NCBI RefSeq assembly: GCF_947488515.1
Contig: NZ_CANKZF010000001.1
Location: 124,001 to 188,000, forward strand
Origin: an uncultured Nocardioides sp.
Lineage (GTDB): Bacteria > Actinomycetota > Actinomycetes > Propionibacteriales > Nocardioidaceae
DNA: 64,000 nucleotides
Reading direction: 5' to 3'
A program made the translations under genes and the position numbers. Below are positions 41,855 to 53,337 of the stretch, in pieces (position 1 is the first letter of the stretch; every line of letters starts with the position of its first letter). The notes under the pieces are model-generated. The model had not been told where the DNA came from. It saw only the letters and a program-made list of their open reading frames with translations, and did not search any database.

Positions 41855-42189
41855 CCCTGGGTGATGAACCCGACCTGGTTGCCGGCCGGGTCGGTCAGCA
41901 GCGCGAGCGAGGTCCCGCCGCCGACCTCCGTCACGGGACGTACGACGGTCCCTCCGGCCGCCTCGACCTCGGCCACCTTGGCCGCGAGGTCGTCGGTGGC
42001 CCAGTAGACGACCGGACCGGTCATCCGGTCGCGCTCGCCGTTGGGGTTCAGCCCGATCTCCTGGCCGTCGAGGTTGAAGCCGACGTAGTAGGGCGTCTCG
42101 GTGTGCGGCTCGGCGCCCCACGCCGTGCGGTAGAACGCCGTCGCGGCCTCGAGGTCGGCGGCGGGGATGACGATCGTGTGGTTGCTCAT
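41851..42189 (-). CDS. VOC family (glyoxalase/bleomycin-resistance fold) protein
   Basis: A 112-residue single VOC module. IPAADLEAATAFYRTAWGA opens the first beta-alpha-beta-beta-beta unit and SLALLTDPAGNQVGFI ends the second; the Asp-Pro-x-Gly-Asn turn is characteristic. Metal ligands are not complete by eye (His in NHTIVIP is possible), so it may be a binding protein rather than an enzyme. The ATG has a GAGGAG ribosome binding site. It ends tail-to-tail with the esterase, sharing CTAG. Confidence 0.87.
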   Translation of the reverse strand: MSNHTIVIPAADLEAATAFYRTAWGAEPHTETPYYVGFNLDGQEIGLNPNGERDRMTGPVVYWATDDLAAKVAEVEAAGGTVVRPVTEVGGGTSLALLTDPAGNQVGFITQG

Positions 42190-42235
42190 GTCTGCTCCTC
42201 GGTGAGTTGGTGAGTGGATGCCTTCACCCACCTGA

Positions 42236-44007
<1,772 letters not shown>

Positions 44008-44011
<4 letters not shown>

Positions 44012-44757
44012 GCCGCGTCCGGCTTGCGGAAGTAGAGCACCATGCTCTTCCCGATGAGCGGGTCGAGCACCTTGCCGGCGTACTGCAGCGCCTTGGGGTT
44101 CTTCATGATCTCCCACACCAGCAGCTTGTGGTACGCCTTGGCGAGCGGGTGGTCGTCGTTGGTGACGCCGACGGCGCACTTGATCCACCAGTAGGGCGTG
44201 TGCAGGCCGTGGGCGTGGTCGCGGCCCGTGAAGACCATCGCGTCGCCGGGGGTGCCGTCGTTGGGTCGTCCGGCCTTGGTGACCTTGTCCACGAGCTCCT
44301 GGGCCGTGTAGATCCGGATGTGGCCGCCCTCGGCGTTGTGGTAGTCCTCGGACAGCTTCCAGTTGACGACCTCGGGCAGCCAGCGCGGCACGGAGATCGC
44401 CAGCGTGCCGCCCGGGCGCACGACCCGCACGAGCTCCTTGATCGCGTCGACGTCGGCGTGGATGTGCTCCAGCACCTCGGCGGCCACGACCCGGTCGAAC
44501 TCCCCGTCGGCGAACGGCAGGGCGAGCGCATCGCCCTCCTTCACGTCGGCCTCGGCACCCGCCGGCACCTCGCCGGCCTCGCGCATCGCGGTGAACCACT
44601 CGCGCACGGTCGCGAGCTCGTCGGCGTCCTGGTCGAAGGCGATCACGTCGGCACCGCGCTTGTACATCTCGAACGCGTGGCGGCCCGCGCCGCAGCCCAT
44701 GTCCAGCGCGCGGTCGCCCGGGCGCAGCCCGAGCCGGTCGAAGTCGACGGTCAGCAC
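44008..44757 (-). CDS. Class I SAM-dependent methyltransferase in the GT operon
   Basis: A 249-residue methyltransferase. ALDMGCGAGRHAFEMYKRGA is SAM motif I, VIAFDQDADELA motif II, FDRVVAAEVLEHIHAD motif III/IV and VRPGGTLAISVPRW motif V, the Methyltransf_11 layout. GTG at VLTVDFDRLGLRPGD is chosen because the glycosyltransferase stop lies just 1 nt upstream. It sits between a GT4 glycosyltransferase and an alpha-toroid protein, suggesting that a glycosylated lipid, quinone or surface glycan is methylated; this is inference from context. Confidence 0.87.
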
Positions 44758-44758
44758 G

Positions 44759-46021
44759 TCAGCTCTCCTCCTGGCGCCGCGCGCCCTGCTCGCCGTGGAA
44801 AGCGGCGATGGTCTCCTCGTACGCGGCGGCGGTGGCCTCGGCCACGGCACGCCAGCTGAACAGCTCCTCGACGCGGGCCCGTCCGGCCGCACCCATCGCC
44901 GTACGACGCTCCGGGTCGTCGAGCAACGCCGCGACCGCCTGCTCGAGCTCGCCCACGTCTCCGGGGGTGACCAGGTCGGCGCAGACGCCGTCCGGGCCGA
45001 CGACCTCCGGGATCGCCCCCGCGCGCGACACCACCAGCGGGGTCGCGCAGGCCATGAGCTCGGCGGTCGGGAGCGAGAAGCCCTCGTAGAGCGAGGGCAC
45101 GCAGGCCACCTCGGCCGAGCCCATCACCTCGACGAGCTCGGCGTCGCTGACGCCGTTGACGAAGGTCACCTTGTCGGCGATGCCGAGCTGGTCGATGAGC
45201 TGCTCGGTGCGCCCGCCGGCCTCCGGCCGCGTCACGAGGACCAGCGAGACGTCGCGCTCGACGGCGAGCTTGGCGAACGCCTCGAGCAGGGTCGCGATGC
45301 CCTTCATCGGCGCGTCGGCGCTGGCCATGGCCAGGATCCGGCCGGGAACTCGGGGGGTGGTCGGCGGGACGAAGACGTCGTCGACCCCGAGGAGGATGGT
45401 CCGCATCCGGGCCGGGTCGACCCCGAAGTCGCGCGCCACGTCACGACGCGAGGACTCCGACGGCACGAGCACCGTGCGGTAGCGCTTGGCGACCTTCGTC
45501 TGCATCCGCAGGAAGCCGTACCAGCGGCGCAGGGTCAGCCGCTTGCGCCACGTCGGCGCGGTCTGCAGGTCGATCTGCCGGTCCATGGTGATGGGGTGGT
45601 GGATGGTCGCGACCACCGGGAGGCCGTAGGACTCCAGCTCCATGATCCCGGTGCCCAGCACCTGGTTGTCGTGGGCGACGTCGAAGTCACCGGCGCGCTC
45701 CTTCATCAGCCGCGCGATGCGCGAGCTGAAGGTCTTGGGTTCGGGGAACCCGGCCGTGCACATGGTGAGGAACTCCTCGACGTCGATCCGGTCGCGGAAC
45801 TCGCGCAGCTTCGGCACCCGGAACGGGTCGGGCTCGCGGTAGAGGTCGAGGCTCGGCACCTTGGTGAGCACGACCCCCTCGTCGAGGTCGGGGTAGGGCT
45901 GGCCGGAGAACACCTCCACCTCGTGCCCGAGCCGGACGAGCTCGCGGCTGAGGTGGCGGATGTAGACGCCCTGACCGCCGCAGTGCGGCTTGCTGCGGTA
46001 GGACAGCATGGCGATGCGCAC
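44759..46021 (-). CDS. Glycosyltransferase family 4 protein
   Basis: A 420-residue GT-B glycosyltransferase. The N-terminal PHCGGQGVYIRHLSRELVRL is the acceptor-domain Gly-rich loop; the C-terminal PSLYEGFSLPTAELMACATP with VSRAGAIPEVVG is the nucleotide-sugar-binding E-x7-E region of GT4. It starts at GTG with a GAAAGG site and leads the operon GT4, methyltransferase, alpha-toroid protein. The sugar donor and acceptor cannot be told from sequence. Confidence 0.92.
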   Translation of the reverse strand: MRIAMLSYRSKPHCGGQGVYIRHLSRELVRLGHEVEVFSGQPYPDLDEGVVLTKVPSLDLYREPDPFRVPKLREFRDRIDVEEFLTMCTAGFPEPKTFSSRIARLMKERAGDFDVAHDNQVLGTGIMELESYGLPVVATIHHPITMDRQIDLQTAPTWRKRLTLRRWYGFLRMQTKVAKRYRTVLVPSESSRRDVARDFGVDPARMRTILLGVDDVFVPPTTPRVPGRILAMASADAPMKGIATLLEAFAKLAVERDVSLVLVTRPEAGGRTEQLIDQLGIADKVTFVNGVSDAELVEVMGSAEVACVPSLYEGFSLPTAELMACATPLVVSRAGAIPEVVGPDGVCADLVTPGDVGELEQAVAALLDDPERRTAMGAAGRARVEELFSWRAVAEATAAAYEETIAAFHGEQGARRQEES

Positions 46022-46099
46022 TGTGGTCTGCCTTTCGTGGCGCTTCGTGAGTGCACCATTATGCCTACTCGTCGGTAGCGGCCGAGACGGCTCCGGGGC

Positions 46100-46525
46100 T
46101 CACGTCCCTGCGACGACCCGGAACTCGTGGTCGAAGGTCGCGCCGGCCGCGTCGTACGGCCTCACCTCGACGTCCACCACCCGCCCGGCGACGCCGGCAC
46201 CGACGGGCGCGAACGCGAGCCCCTGCTCCACCGCCGCGACGATCCGCGCGCGCCCCACGAGCAGCTCGTCGGACGGGACCTCAGCGCCGAGCTGGCGCAG
46301 CACCAGCACGCAGATCGCGTGGAACGACCTCTCGTCGGCAGGGTCGTAGCCCAGCGGCTCGGACTCGTCGTCACCTGCCGGACGCACCGCGAGTCGCACG
46401 GTGAGGTCGACGAGCACGAGCATGTCGTCGTGCGCCACCACAGGACAACCGGTGAGCACGTAGTCGCGGTCGCGCGTGTCGACAGCCCCGGACGACCGTG
46501 TGAACAGTCCCATCGCGTCGCTCAT
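46100..46525 (-). CDS. Unrecognised 141-residue protein coupled to the ferredoxin reductase gene
   Basis: No family recognised with confidence. The sequence is soluble and acidic, with strand-like segments such as VVAHDDMLVLVDLTVRLAV, then a helix pair, then VVDVEVRPYD, loosely reminiscent of an SPFH/band-7 core but far too short for that family. The ATG overlaps the stop of the ferredoxin-NADP reductase-like gene as ATGA, so it is co-translated with it. A role connected with that flavoprotein is possible only by context. Confidence 0.6.
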   Translation of the reverse strand: MSDAMGLFTRSSGAVDTRDRDYVLTGCPVVAHDDMLVLVDLTVRLAVRPAGDDESEPLGYDPADERSFHAICVLVLRQLGAEVPSDELLVGRARIVAAVEQGLAFAPVGAGVAGRVVDVEVRPYDAAGATFDHEFRVVAGT

Positions 46526-47493
46526 CCCTCGCTGGAGTGACCGGGGAAGACGTGGGCCGAGGGGTCGAGCACCACCGCGACGTTGTTGACGGCGGTGGCG
46601 GCCTCCCCGAACCCGACGGCGATGAGCCGGACCTTGCCGGGGTAGTCGGTGATGTCACCGGCGGCGAAGACCCGCGCCAGGTTGGTGCGCATCGAGGAGT
46701 CGACCACGACGTGGCGCTTGTGCGTCTCGAGTCCCCACTGCTGGATCGCGCCGAGGTCCGCGATGAAGCCGAGGGCGGCGACGAGCGCCTGTGCCTTCAG
46801 GGTCTGCGGCTCCTCGCCGTCGACAGCGACCACGACCTCCTCGAGGTGGGCGTCACCGCGCAGCTCGGTCACCTGGGCGTTGGTGATGATCTGGACGCTG
46901 GAGTCCTTGACCGCGGCAACCGTGCGCTCGTGGGCGCGGAACGCGTCGCGGCGGTGCACGAGCGTGACCGACGTGGCGATCGGCTCGAGGTGCTGGGCCC
47001 AGTCGAACGCGCTGTCGCCTCCCCCGACGACGACCACGTCCTTGCCGGCGTACGGCGCGAAGCTGGGCACGAAGAACTCCATGCCCCGTCCGACCCAGCC
47101 CTCGCCGGCCGGCAGCGGCCGGGGGCTGAACTTGCCGATGCCCGAGGTGATCAGAACCGCGCCGGCGGTGACGCGGGTGCCGTCGTCGAGGGTGACGACG
47201 ACCTGGTCCTCGCCGTGCTCGAGGGTGGTGGCCGTGCGGTCCAGCAGGTACGTCGGGTCGGCGGTGGCGGCCTGCGCCACCAGCCCCTCCACGAGGTCAC
47301 GGCCCTTCACGCTGGGGAAGCCGGCGACGTCGAGGATCGCCTTCTCGGGGTACATCGCGGTGATCTGGCCGCCGAGCTCGGGCAGCGAGTCGACCACCGC
47401 CACGCTCAGGCCGCGGAATCCGGCGTAGTAGGCGGAGAACAACCCCGTCGGGCCCGCGCCGATGATGAGCAGGTCGGTCGTCACGTCGTCCAC
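46522..47493 (-). CDS. Ferredoxin-NADP reductase, TrxR-like type
   Basis: A 323-residue FAD/NAD(P)-dependent oxidoreductase. IIGAGPTGLFSAYYAGFRG is the FAD fingerprint, [18 protein letters not shown] the NAD(P) fingerprint and VFAAGDITDYPGKVRLIAVG the second FAD-binding segment. There is no Cys-x-x-Cys in the NADPH domain, so it belongs to the thioredoxin-reductase-like ferredoxin/flavodoxin reductases rather than being TrxR. GTG at VDDVTTDLL is chosen; another GTG three codons later is possible. No ferredoxin gene is next to it. Confidence 0.87.
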   Translation of the reverse strand: MDDVTTDLLIIGAGPTGLFSAYYAGFRGLSVAVVDSLPELGGQITAMYPEKAILDVAGFPSVKGRDLVEGLVAQAATADPTYLLDRTATTLEHGEDQVVVTLDDGTRVTAGAVLITSGIGKFSPRPLPAGEGWVGRGMEFFVPSFAPYAGKDVVVVGGGDSAFDWAQHLEPIATSVTLVHRRDAFRAHERTVAAVKDSSVQIITNAQVTELRGDAHLEEVVVAVDGEEPQTLKAQALVAALGFIADLGAIQQWGLETHKRHVVVDSSMRTNLARVFAAGDITDYPGKVRLIAVGFGEAATAVNNVAVVLDPSAHVFPGHSSEG

Positions 47494-47568
47494 GTCGCGG
47501 ATCCTTCCGTCGAGGCGTCCCGGCCACAAGGGCCGGTCCGCGGCTGTCCCCGCCGTGCGGGGTCGTGC

Positions 47569-48099
47569 TCAGAGGGCGTCGAGCTCGCTGACCTTCCACT
47601 CGCCGTCCACCCGCTGCACCGTCACCAGCACACGATCGAGGTCGAGCGTCGGACGGTCGAGGTCGTCACCCGACGTGCGCTGGTTGACGAACACCAGCAC
47701 CCGGGCGTACGTCGGGGAAGCGGTCACCAGCGCAGTGTCGACGACCTCGGCCTCGACCACCCTGCGGTCACGTCGGCTCGACGTGGTGACGCCGGCCATC
47801 GTGCGGTCGTAGCGATCACGCATCGTCGGGGTCATCAGCTCGCGGGCGGCGGCCTTGTCGTCGGCCAGCGTCTTCCAGGAGTAGCCGTAGGCCGCGGCGG
47901 CCCCCTCCGCGGCGCGCTCGCGTACCGACTCCTTCACCTGCGACGACACCACGACGGCGTCCGCCGAGTCCGCGCTGCTGACGTCCGCGCCGGAGTCGTC
48001 CCCGGCGTCGCGCAGCACCCACACCAGCGCAGCCGCGGCGAGGACGACCAGCGCCGTGAGCGCCACCAGCCACCGGTTCACCGTCGTCCTGCCCGTCAC
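47569..48099 (-). CDS. Mce-associated-like membrane protein 1
   Basis: A 176-residue membrane-anchored protein: one N-terminal helix (WLVALTALVVLAAAALVWVL, about 10-29), an acidic linker, then an NTF2/SnoaL-like extracytoplasmic domain ending VTVQRVDGEWKVSELDAL. The design matches actinobacterial Mce-associated (Mas) proteins. No mce or yrbE genes occur in the window. It is 4 nt downstream of a second protein of the same type. Confidence 0.7.
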   Translation of the reverse strand: MTGRTTVNRWLVALTALVVLAAAALVWVLRDAGDDSGADVSSADSADAVVVSSQVKESVRERAAEGAAAAYGYSWKTLADDKAAARELMTPTMRDRYDRTMAGVTTSSRRDRRVVEAEVVDTALVTASPTYARVLVFVNQRTSGDDLDRPTLDLDRVLVTVQRVDGEWKVSELDAL

Positions 48100-48103
48100 G
48101 TCG

Positions 48104-48598
48104 TCACCGCACGAACTGCAGGTCGCTCGTGAGCCAGCGGTCGTCCTCGCGGACGAGCCGCAGGCGCAGCCGGTAGTAGCGGACCTGGCCGTCGGCGCCC
48201 GTGCCCGTGTTGGTCACCGTGCTGTTGGCCGCGACCAGGACCGTGGCCGACTCCTCGTCCTGGTCCCCCACGCCGAGGGCGACGACCTCCGGGGTCGAGG
48301 TCGCCTCGGTGCGGACCGCCTCGTTCGTCAGCGTCTCGCGCTGGGAGGCGTACTGCTTCGCGAAGCCTCCGGTCGCTCCGTCGAGGACGGCGTCGATCAG
48401 CGGGTCCATGTCACGGTGGTCGACGGTGAGGAAGGCCAGCGCCTCGCGGCGCGCCGCGCCGGCGACGTCCTGCTGGGCGGCGGTCAGGCCGGCGTCGATG
48501 TCGTCCTGCCGGGTGACGACCAGCCCGATCGCGACCAGCAGCCCGACGAGCACGACGGCGAGACCGCCGGCCACCCACCGCCCCGCTCGCTCACCCAC
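48104..48598 (-). CDS. Mce-associated-like membrane protein 2
   Basis: A 164-residue single-span protein with one helix (WVAGGLAVVLVGLLVAIGLVV, about 8-28), a helical linker AQQDVAGAARREALAFLTV, then a beta-rich domain ending LVREDDRWLTSDLQFV, the same plan as its neighbour. It starts at GTG from a leaderless promoter and is probably co-transcribed with the first. As a pair without an Mce transporter they may serve another envelope complex or one encoded elsewhere. Confidence 0.68.
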   Translation of the reverse strand: MGERAGRWVAGGLAVVLVGLLVAIGLVVTRQDDIDAGLTAAQQDVAGAARREALAFLTVDHRDMDPLIDAVLDGATGGFAKQYASQRETLTNEAVRTEATSTPEVVALGVGDQDEESATVLVAANSTVTNTGTGADGQVRYYRLRLRLVREDDRWLTSDLQFVR

Positions 48599-48604
48599 GG
48601 GGCG

Positions 48605-48610
48605 AACCTA
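48605..48610 (-). promoter_or_regulatory. -10 element of the Mce-associated-like pair (leaderless)
   Basis: TAGGTT, minus strand, 6 nt upstream of GTG. Confidence 0.55.
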
Positions 48611-48650
48611 GCCCAGCGGAGCGTCGCCGTGCGGGTGATCCGCGCGTCCC

Positions 48651-48656
48651 TAGACT
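48651..48656 (+). promoter_or_regulatory. -10 element of the ion-channel gene
   Basis: TAGACT, then 8 nt, then GTG. Confidence 0.5.
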
Positions 48657-48664
48657 GCGTCGTC

Positions 48665-49324
48665 GTGGGCAGACGATTCGACCAGGTGACCTCGCACCCG
48701 TCCGGGATGCTGCTCGGCGCCCAGCTGCTCCAGGTGCTCGCCTGGCCGTTCCTCGGCGGCTCGAAGGTCGGCGGTGCGTTCCTCGGTGTCATCGGGATGC
48801 TCGCCGTCGGCTCCGCGGTGCTCGCGGTCCGGCGCACGCCCCACGTGAGCCGCGTCGTGTTCTTCCTCGGCGCCCCGACGATCGTCTTCACGCTCCTCGA
48901 GGCGATCTTCCCCGACACCGACCCGATCGTGCTGGTGTCGGGCCTGCTGCACGCGCCGTTCTACTTCTACGTCTCCTACGCGATGCTGCGCTACCTGCTC
49001 CACGACGACGTCGTCACCACGGACGAGTACTTCGCGACCGGCGCGGCGTTCACCGTCGTCGCCTGGGGATTCGCCTACCTCTTCGCGGTCACCCAGGTGG
49101 TGTGGCCCGACTCGTTCTCCAACGCCGAGGGCTTCGACCACACATGGTTCGAGCTGCTCTACCTGTCGTTCTCCACGCTCACCAGCGTCGGGCTGTCCGA
49201 CATCGTGGCGGTCGGCGAGCAGGCGCGCTCGGTCGTGATGGTCGAGATGATGGTCGGGGTGTTCTACATCGCCATGGTCGTGGCGCGCATGGTCGGCCTC
49301 ACGATGATGCGCCACCGCCGCTGA
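48665..49324 (+). CDS. Ion channel-like protein with atypical selectivity filter
   Basis: A 219-residue membrane protein with six hydrophobic segments (about 14-30, 36-55, 62-82, 87-112, 124-147 and 187-212) and a re-entrant pore-helix segment WFELLYLSFSTLTSVGLSDI between the last two, as in two-transmembrane-pore K+ channel modules. The filter reads TSVGLSD instead of the canonical TVGYGD. No voltage sensor or RCK domain is apparent. GTG start. The 3' end overlaps the convergent MmcQ/YjbR gene by 26 bp. Confidence 0.72.
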   Translation: MGRRFDQVTSHPSGMLLGAQLLQVLAWPFLGGSKVGGAFLGVIGMLAVGSAVLAVRRTPHVSRVVFFLGAPTIVFTLLEAIFPDTDPIVLVSGLLHAPFYFYVSYAMLRYLLHDDVVTTDEYFATGAAFTVVAWGFAYLFAVTQVVWPDSFSNAEGFDHTWFELLYLSFSTLTSVGLSDIVAVGEQARSVVMVEMMVGVFYIAMVVARMVGLTMMRHRR

Positions 49325-49688
49325 CGGCCTCCCAGCCGTCTGGCCGGTCGCGCTTCGGCAAGCGCGAGACGACGAGCCGGTAGGACTCCTCGACCGCCTC
49401 GACCAGCTCCTCGTCCGGGATCGCGCCGCCCAGGGCGAGGTCGTTCCAGCCCGACCTGCCGATGTACGCCATCACGCCTGCGTCGTCGGGATAGCGGTCG
49501 AGCCACTCGTCGGCGACCTCACGCGTCGCGCCGGCCTTGACCCCGACCGTCGTCGCGCCGAGGAACGCGAAGATCTTGCCGCGCTCCCCCGGTCCGACCT
49601 TGTAGACCGGGTGCTCGTGGTCCCAGGGGTTGTCGGGCCACGACCCGGGGAGCCCGGCGCACAGCGCCTCCGCCTGCGTCACGTCCAC
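49299..49688 (-). CDS. MmcQ/YjbR family protein
   Basis: A 129-residue single-domain protein of the MmcQ/YjbR (CyaY-like double-wing) family: an N-terminal helix VTQAEALCAGLPGSW, WDHEHPVYKVG, GKIFAFLGATTVGVKAG and a late GWNDLALGGAIPDEELVEAV helix. The family is described as DNA-binding from structure but its role is unclear. GTG start with a GGAGGTGA site. Its C-terminus is encoded opposite the end of the ion-channel gene. Confidence 0.85.
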   Translation of the reverse strand: MDVTQAEALCAGLPGSWPDNPWDHEHPVYKVGPGERGKIFAFLGATTVGVKAGATREVADEWLDRYPDDAGVMAYIGRSGWNDLALGGAIPDEELVEAVEESYRLVVSRLPKRDRPDGWEAVSGGGASS

Positions 49689-49727
49689 GCGGTCACCTCC
49701 GGCCGGGTCAGCCTGTGTGCGGCTCGA

Positions 49728-50288
49728 TCAGTCGTCCTCGTCCTCGTCGTCGTCGAGCAGTCCTTCCTTCTCGGCCTCCTGCACGATGCGCCGGACGTTG
49801 TCGATCCTGCCGCAGTCGGCGTCGAGCTGCGCGTTGCGCTCGGTCGCGAAGGCCTCGCCCAGCTCGACGCGGACCTTCTCGCTGACCTCCTCGCGCGCCG
49901 GGTTGAGGATCGTCAGCTCCTCCTCGGTGAGGTGGTGGTTGAGCGCGGTGGCGAGCTCCTCGACGGCGTCGTCGAAGGCCTGGGTGTCGGTGCCCTTGAG
50001 CTCGAGCACCTTGAGCATCGCCTCGTGCCCCTCGGCGTGCTCCTCCTCGCCGTGCTCGGCCTCGTGCTCGGTGATCGCGTCCTTGGTGCGGAGCTTGGGG
50101 TAGACGTGCTTTTCCTCCGCCTCCGCGTGCGCGACGTGCAGCGCGGCGAGCGCCTTGCGGACGGCGTCGCGGTCCGCCGTGCTGTCGCGGAGCTGTCGCA
50201 TGAGGGCCTCGAAGCGGCGGTGGTCCTCGAGGATCAGGTCGATGACGTCACCGGAGACGGGGCGGCCGAGGTCGATGGGAGTGCTCAT
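49728..50288 (-). CDS. Hemerythrin domain-containing protein
   Basis: A 186-residue four-helix hemerythrin/HHE protein. VIDLILEDHRRFEALM supplies the first His, ALHVAHAEAEEKHVYP the second cluster, and EAEHGEEEHAEGHEAML and ALNHHLTEEELTILNPAREE the remaining His/Glu ligands of a di-iron centre. The C-terminus is a run of Asp/Glu (DDDEDEDD). Related actinobacterial proteins respond to oxygen, NO or peroxide; which applies here cannot be told. Leaderless ATG. Confidence 0.9.
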   Translation of the reverse strand: MSTPIDLGRPVSGDVIDLILEDHRRFEALMRQLRDSTADRDAVRKALAALHVAHAEAEEKHVYPKLRTKDAITEHEAEHGEEEHAEGHEAMLKVLELKGTDTQAFDDAVEELATALNHHLTEEELTILNPAREEVSEKVRVELGEAFATERNAQLDADCGRIDNVRRIVQEAEKEGLLDDDEDEDD

Positions 50289-50294
50289 GACGCG

Positions 50295-50300
50295 AACCTA
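50295..50300 (-). promoter_or_regulatory. -10 element of the hemerythrin gene (leaderless)
   Basis: TAGGTT, minus strand, 6 nt upstream of ATG. Confidence 0.55.
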
Positions 50301-50353
50301 GCGAGCGCCGCCCGGCCGGACCAGCGCCCACCTCCGGACGGGTGGGACGCACC

Positions 50354-50359
50354 TATGCT
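50354..50359 (+). promoter_or_regulatory. -10 element of the DUF1707 gene (leaderless)
   Basis: TATGCT followed by 6 nt and ATG. Confidence 0.6.
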
Positions 50360-50365
50360 GGCGCC

Positions 50366-50911
50366 ATGTCCGTCGGCACCTGGGAGCGCTTCGAGCACGA
50401 CCCCCGCTCGCCCCAGGCAGCCCGCCTCCGCGCCTCCGACCGCGACCGCGACGTGGCGCTCGAGGTGCTGGGGGAGGCCTACGCCGACGGTCGGCTCGAC
50501 CACGCCGAGTACGACGCTCGCTCCACCGCGGCCAGCGGCGCCAAGGTGCTCGCCGACCTCGTCCCGCATCTCGAGGACCTCGTCCCGGACGCGTCGTACG
50601 CCTCCCTGGAGCCCCGCCCCGCCGGGATGGTGGCCCGGCCGGACCTCCACCAGCAGGCGGTGCGCCTGTGGGCCAAGGACCGCCGCGAGGCCCTGACCGG
50701 GCTGGTCGGGATCTCGGTCATCACCTGCACCATCTGGGCCGTGACGATGTGGGGCGGGTTCCCCTGGCCGCTGTTCCCGATGCTCGCGGCCGCCGTCAAC
50801 CTGCTGCGGATCCAGATGCAGGAGCAGGACATCGTCGAGAGCCACGAGCGCCACCTGCTCAAGCGGGAGAGGAAGGCGATCGAGAAGCGGCGCAAGGACG
50901 GCGGCGCCTAG
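50366..50911 (+). CDS. DUF1707 membrane protein
   Basis: A 181-residue protein with the DUF1707 (SHOCT-like) module LRASDRDRDVALEVLGEAYA through DGRLDHAEYDAR at about 21-55, then two adjacent hydrophobic segments (TGLVGISVITCTIWAVTMW and WPLFPMLAAAVNLL). A strongly basic tail ends it (LLKRERKAIEKRRKDGG). The start at 50366 rather than the in-frame ATG 8 codons earlier is fixed by the -10 element. Such proteins are common in actinobacteria; the function is not established. Confidence 0.82.
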   Translation: MSVGTWERFEHDPRSPQAARLRASDRDRDVALEVLGEAYADGRLDHAEYDARSTAASGAKVLADLVPHLEDLVPDASYASLEPRPAGMVARPDLHQQAVRLWAKDRREALTGLVGISVITCTIWAVTMWGGFPWPLFPMLAAAVNLLRIQMQEQDIVESHERHLLKRERKAIEKRRKDGGA

Positions 50912-51129
50912 CCCCGACCAGCGCGGACCCTTCGATGGGCGTCTGGCGCGTGCGATGGCAAGGCCGAGGAGCGAAGCCGGCCCGGGTTTGGCCTGCGAGC
51001 GACGAGAACGCCGCCAGCGTGCGTGTCAGGCGCTCATCGCGTCGCCGGCGCGCTCGCTGCGCTCGCTCGCAGCTCCTCGCTCCTCGGGGGCCCCACGAAC
51101 CTCGTTCCTCGGCTCGCGCGCACCGCTCG
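50912..51129. repeat. Convergent intergenic with long inverted repeat and GAGCG repeats
   Basis: A 218-bp region between the ends of the DUF1707 gene and uvrB. CGATGGGCGTCTGGCGCG (50933-50950) can pair with CGTGTCAGGCGCTCATCG (51022-51039): 14 of 18 Watson-Crick pairs and the other four G-U, so an 18-bp RNA stem is possible around a 71-nt interior. Further on, CTCGCTGCGCTC at 51053-51064 is the reverse complement of the 12-mer in the tal-pgi spacer. It probably serves as a bidirectional terminator or is a remnant repeat; no gene is seen. Confidence 0.5.
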
Positions 51130-53259
<2,130 letters not shown>

Positions 53260-53265
53260 GCGTCG

Positions 53266-53271
53266 AGCGTA
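53266..53271 (-). promoter_or_regulatory. -10 element of uvrB (leaderless)
   Basis: TACGCT, minus strand, 6 nt upstream of ATG. Confidence 0.6.
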
Positions 53272-53324
53272 CGCGGAGCCACCGACAGCGGCCCTCCCCT
53301 GCCCAGCCTGCCGACCCGCCGTCC

Positions 53325-53330
53325 TACGCT
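53325..53330 (+). promoter_or_regulatory. -10 element of the kinase-like gene (leaderless)
   Basis: TACGCT, then 7 nt, then ATG; the same hexamer as at divergent uvrB, 53 bp away. Confidence 0.55.
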
Positions 53331-53337
53331 CGCTGCC

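Noticed and set aside
46522-47493. Thioredoxin reductase (trxB)
   Set aside because: Both nucleotide-binding fingerprints are present but the Cys-x-x-Cys is missing, so ferredoxin-NADP reductase type fits better.
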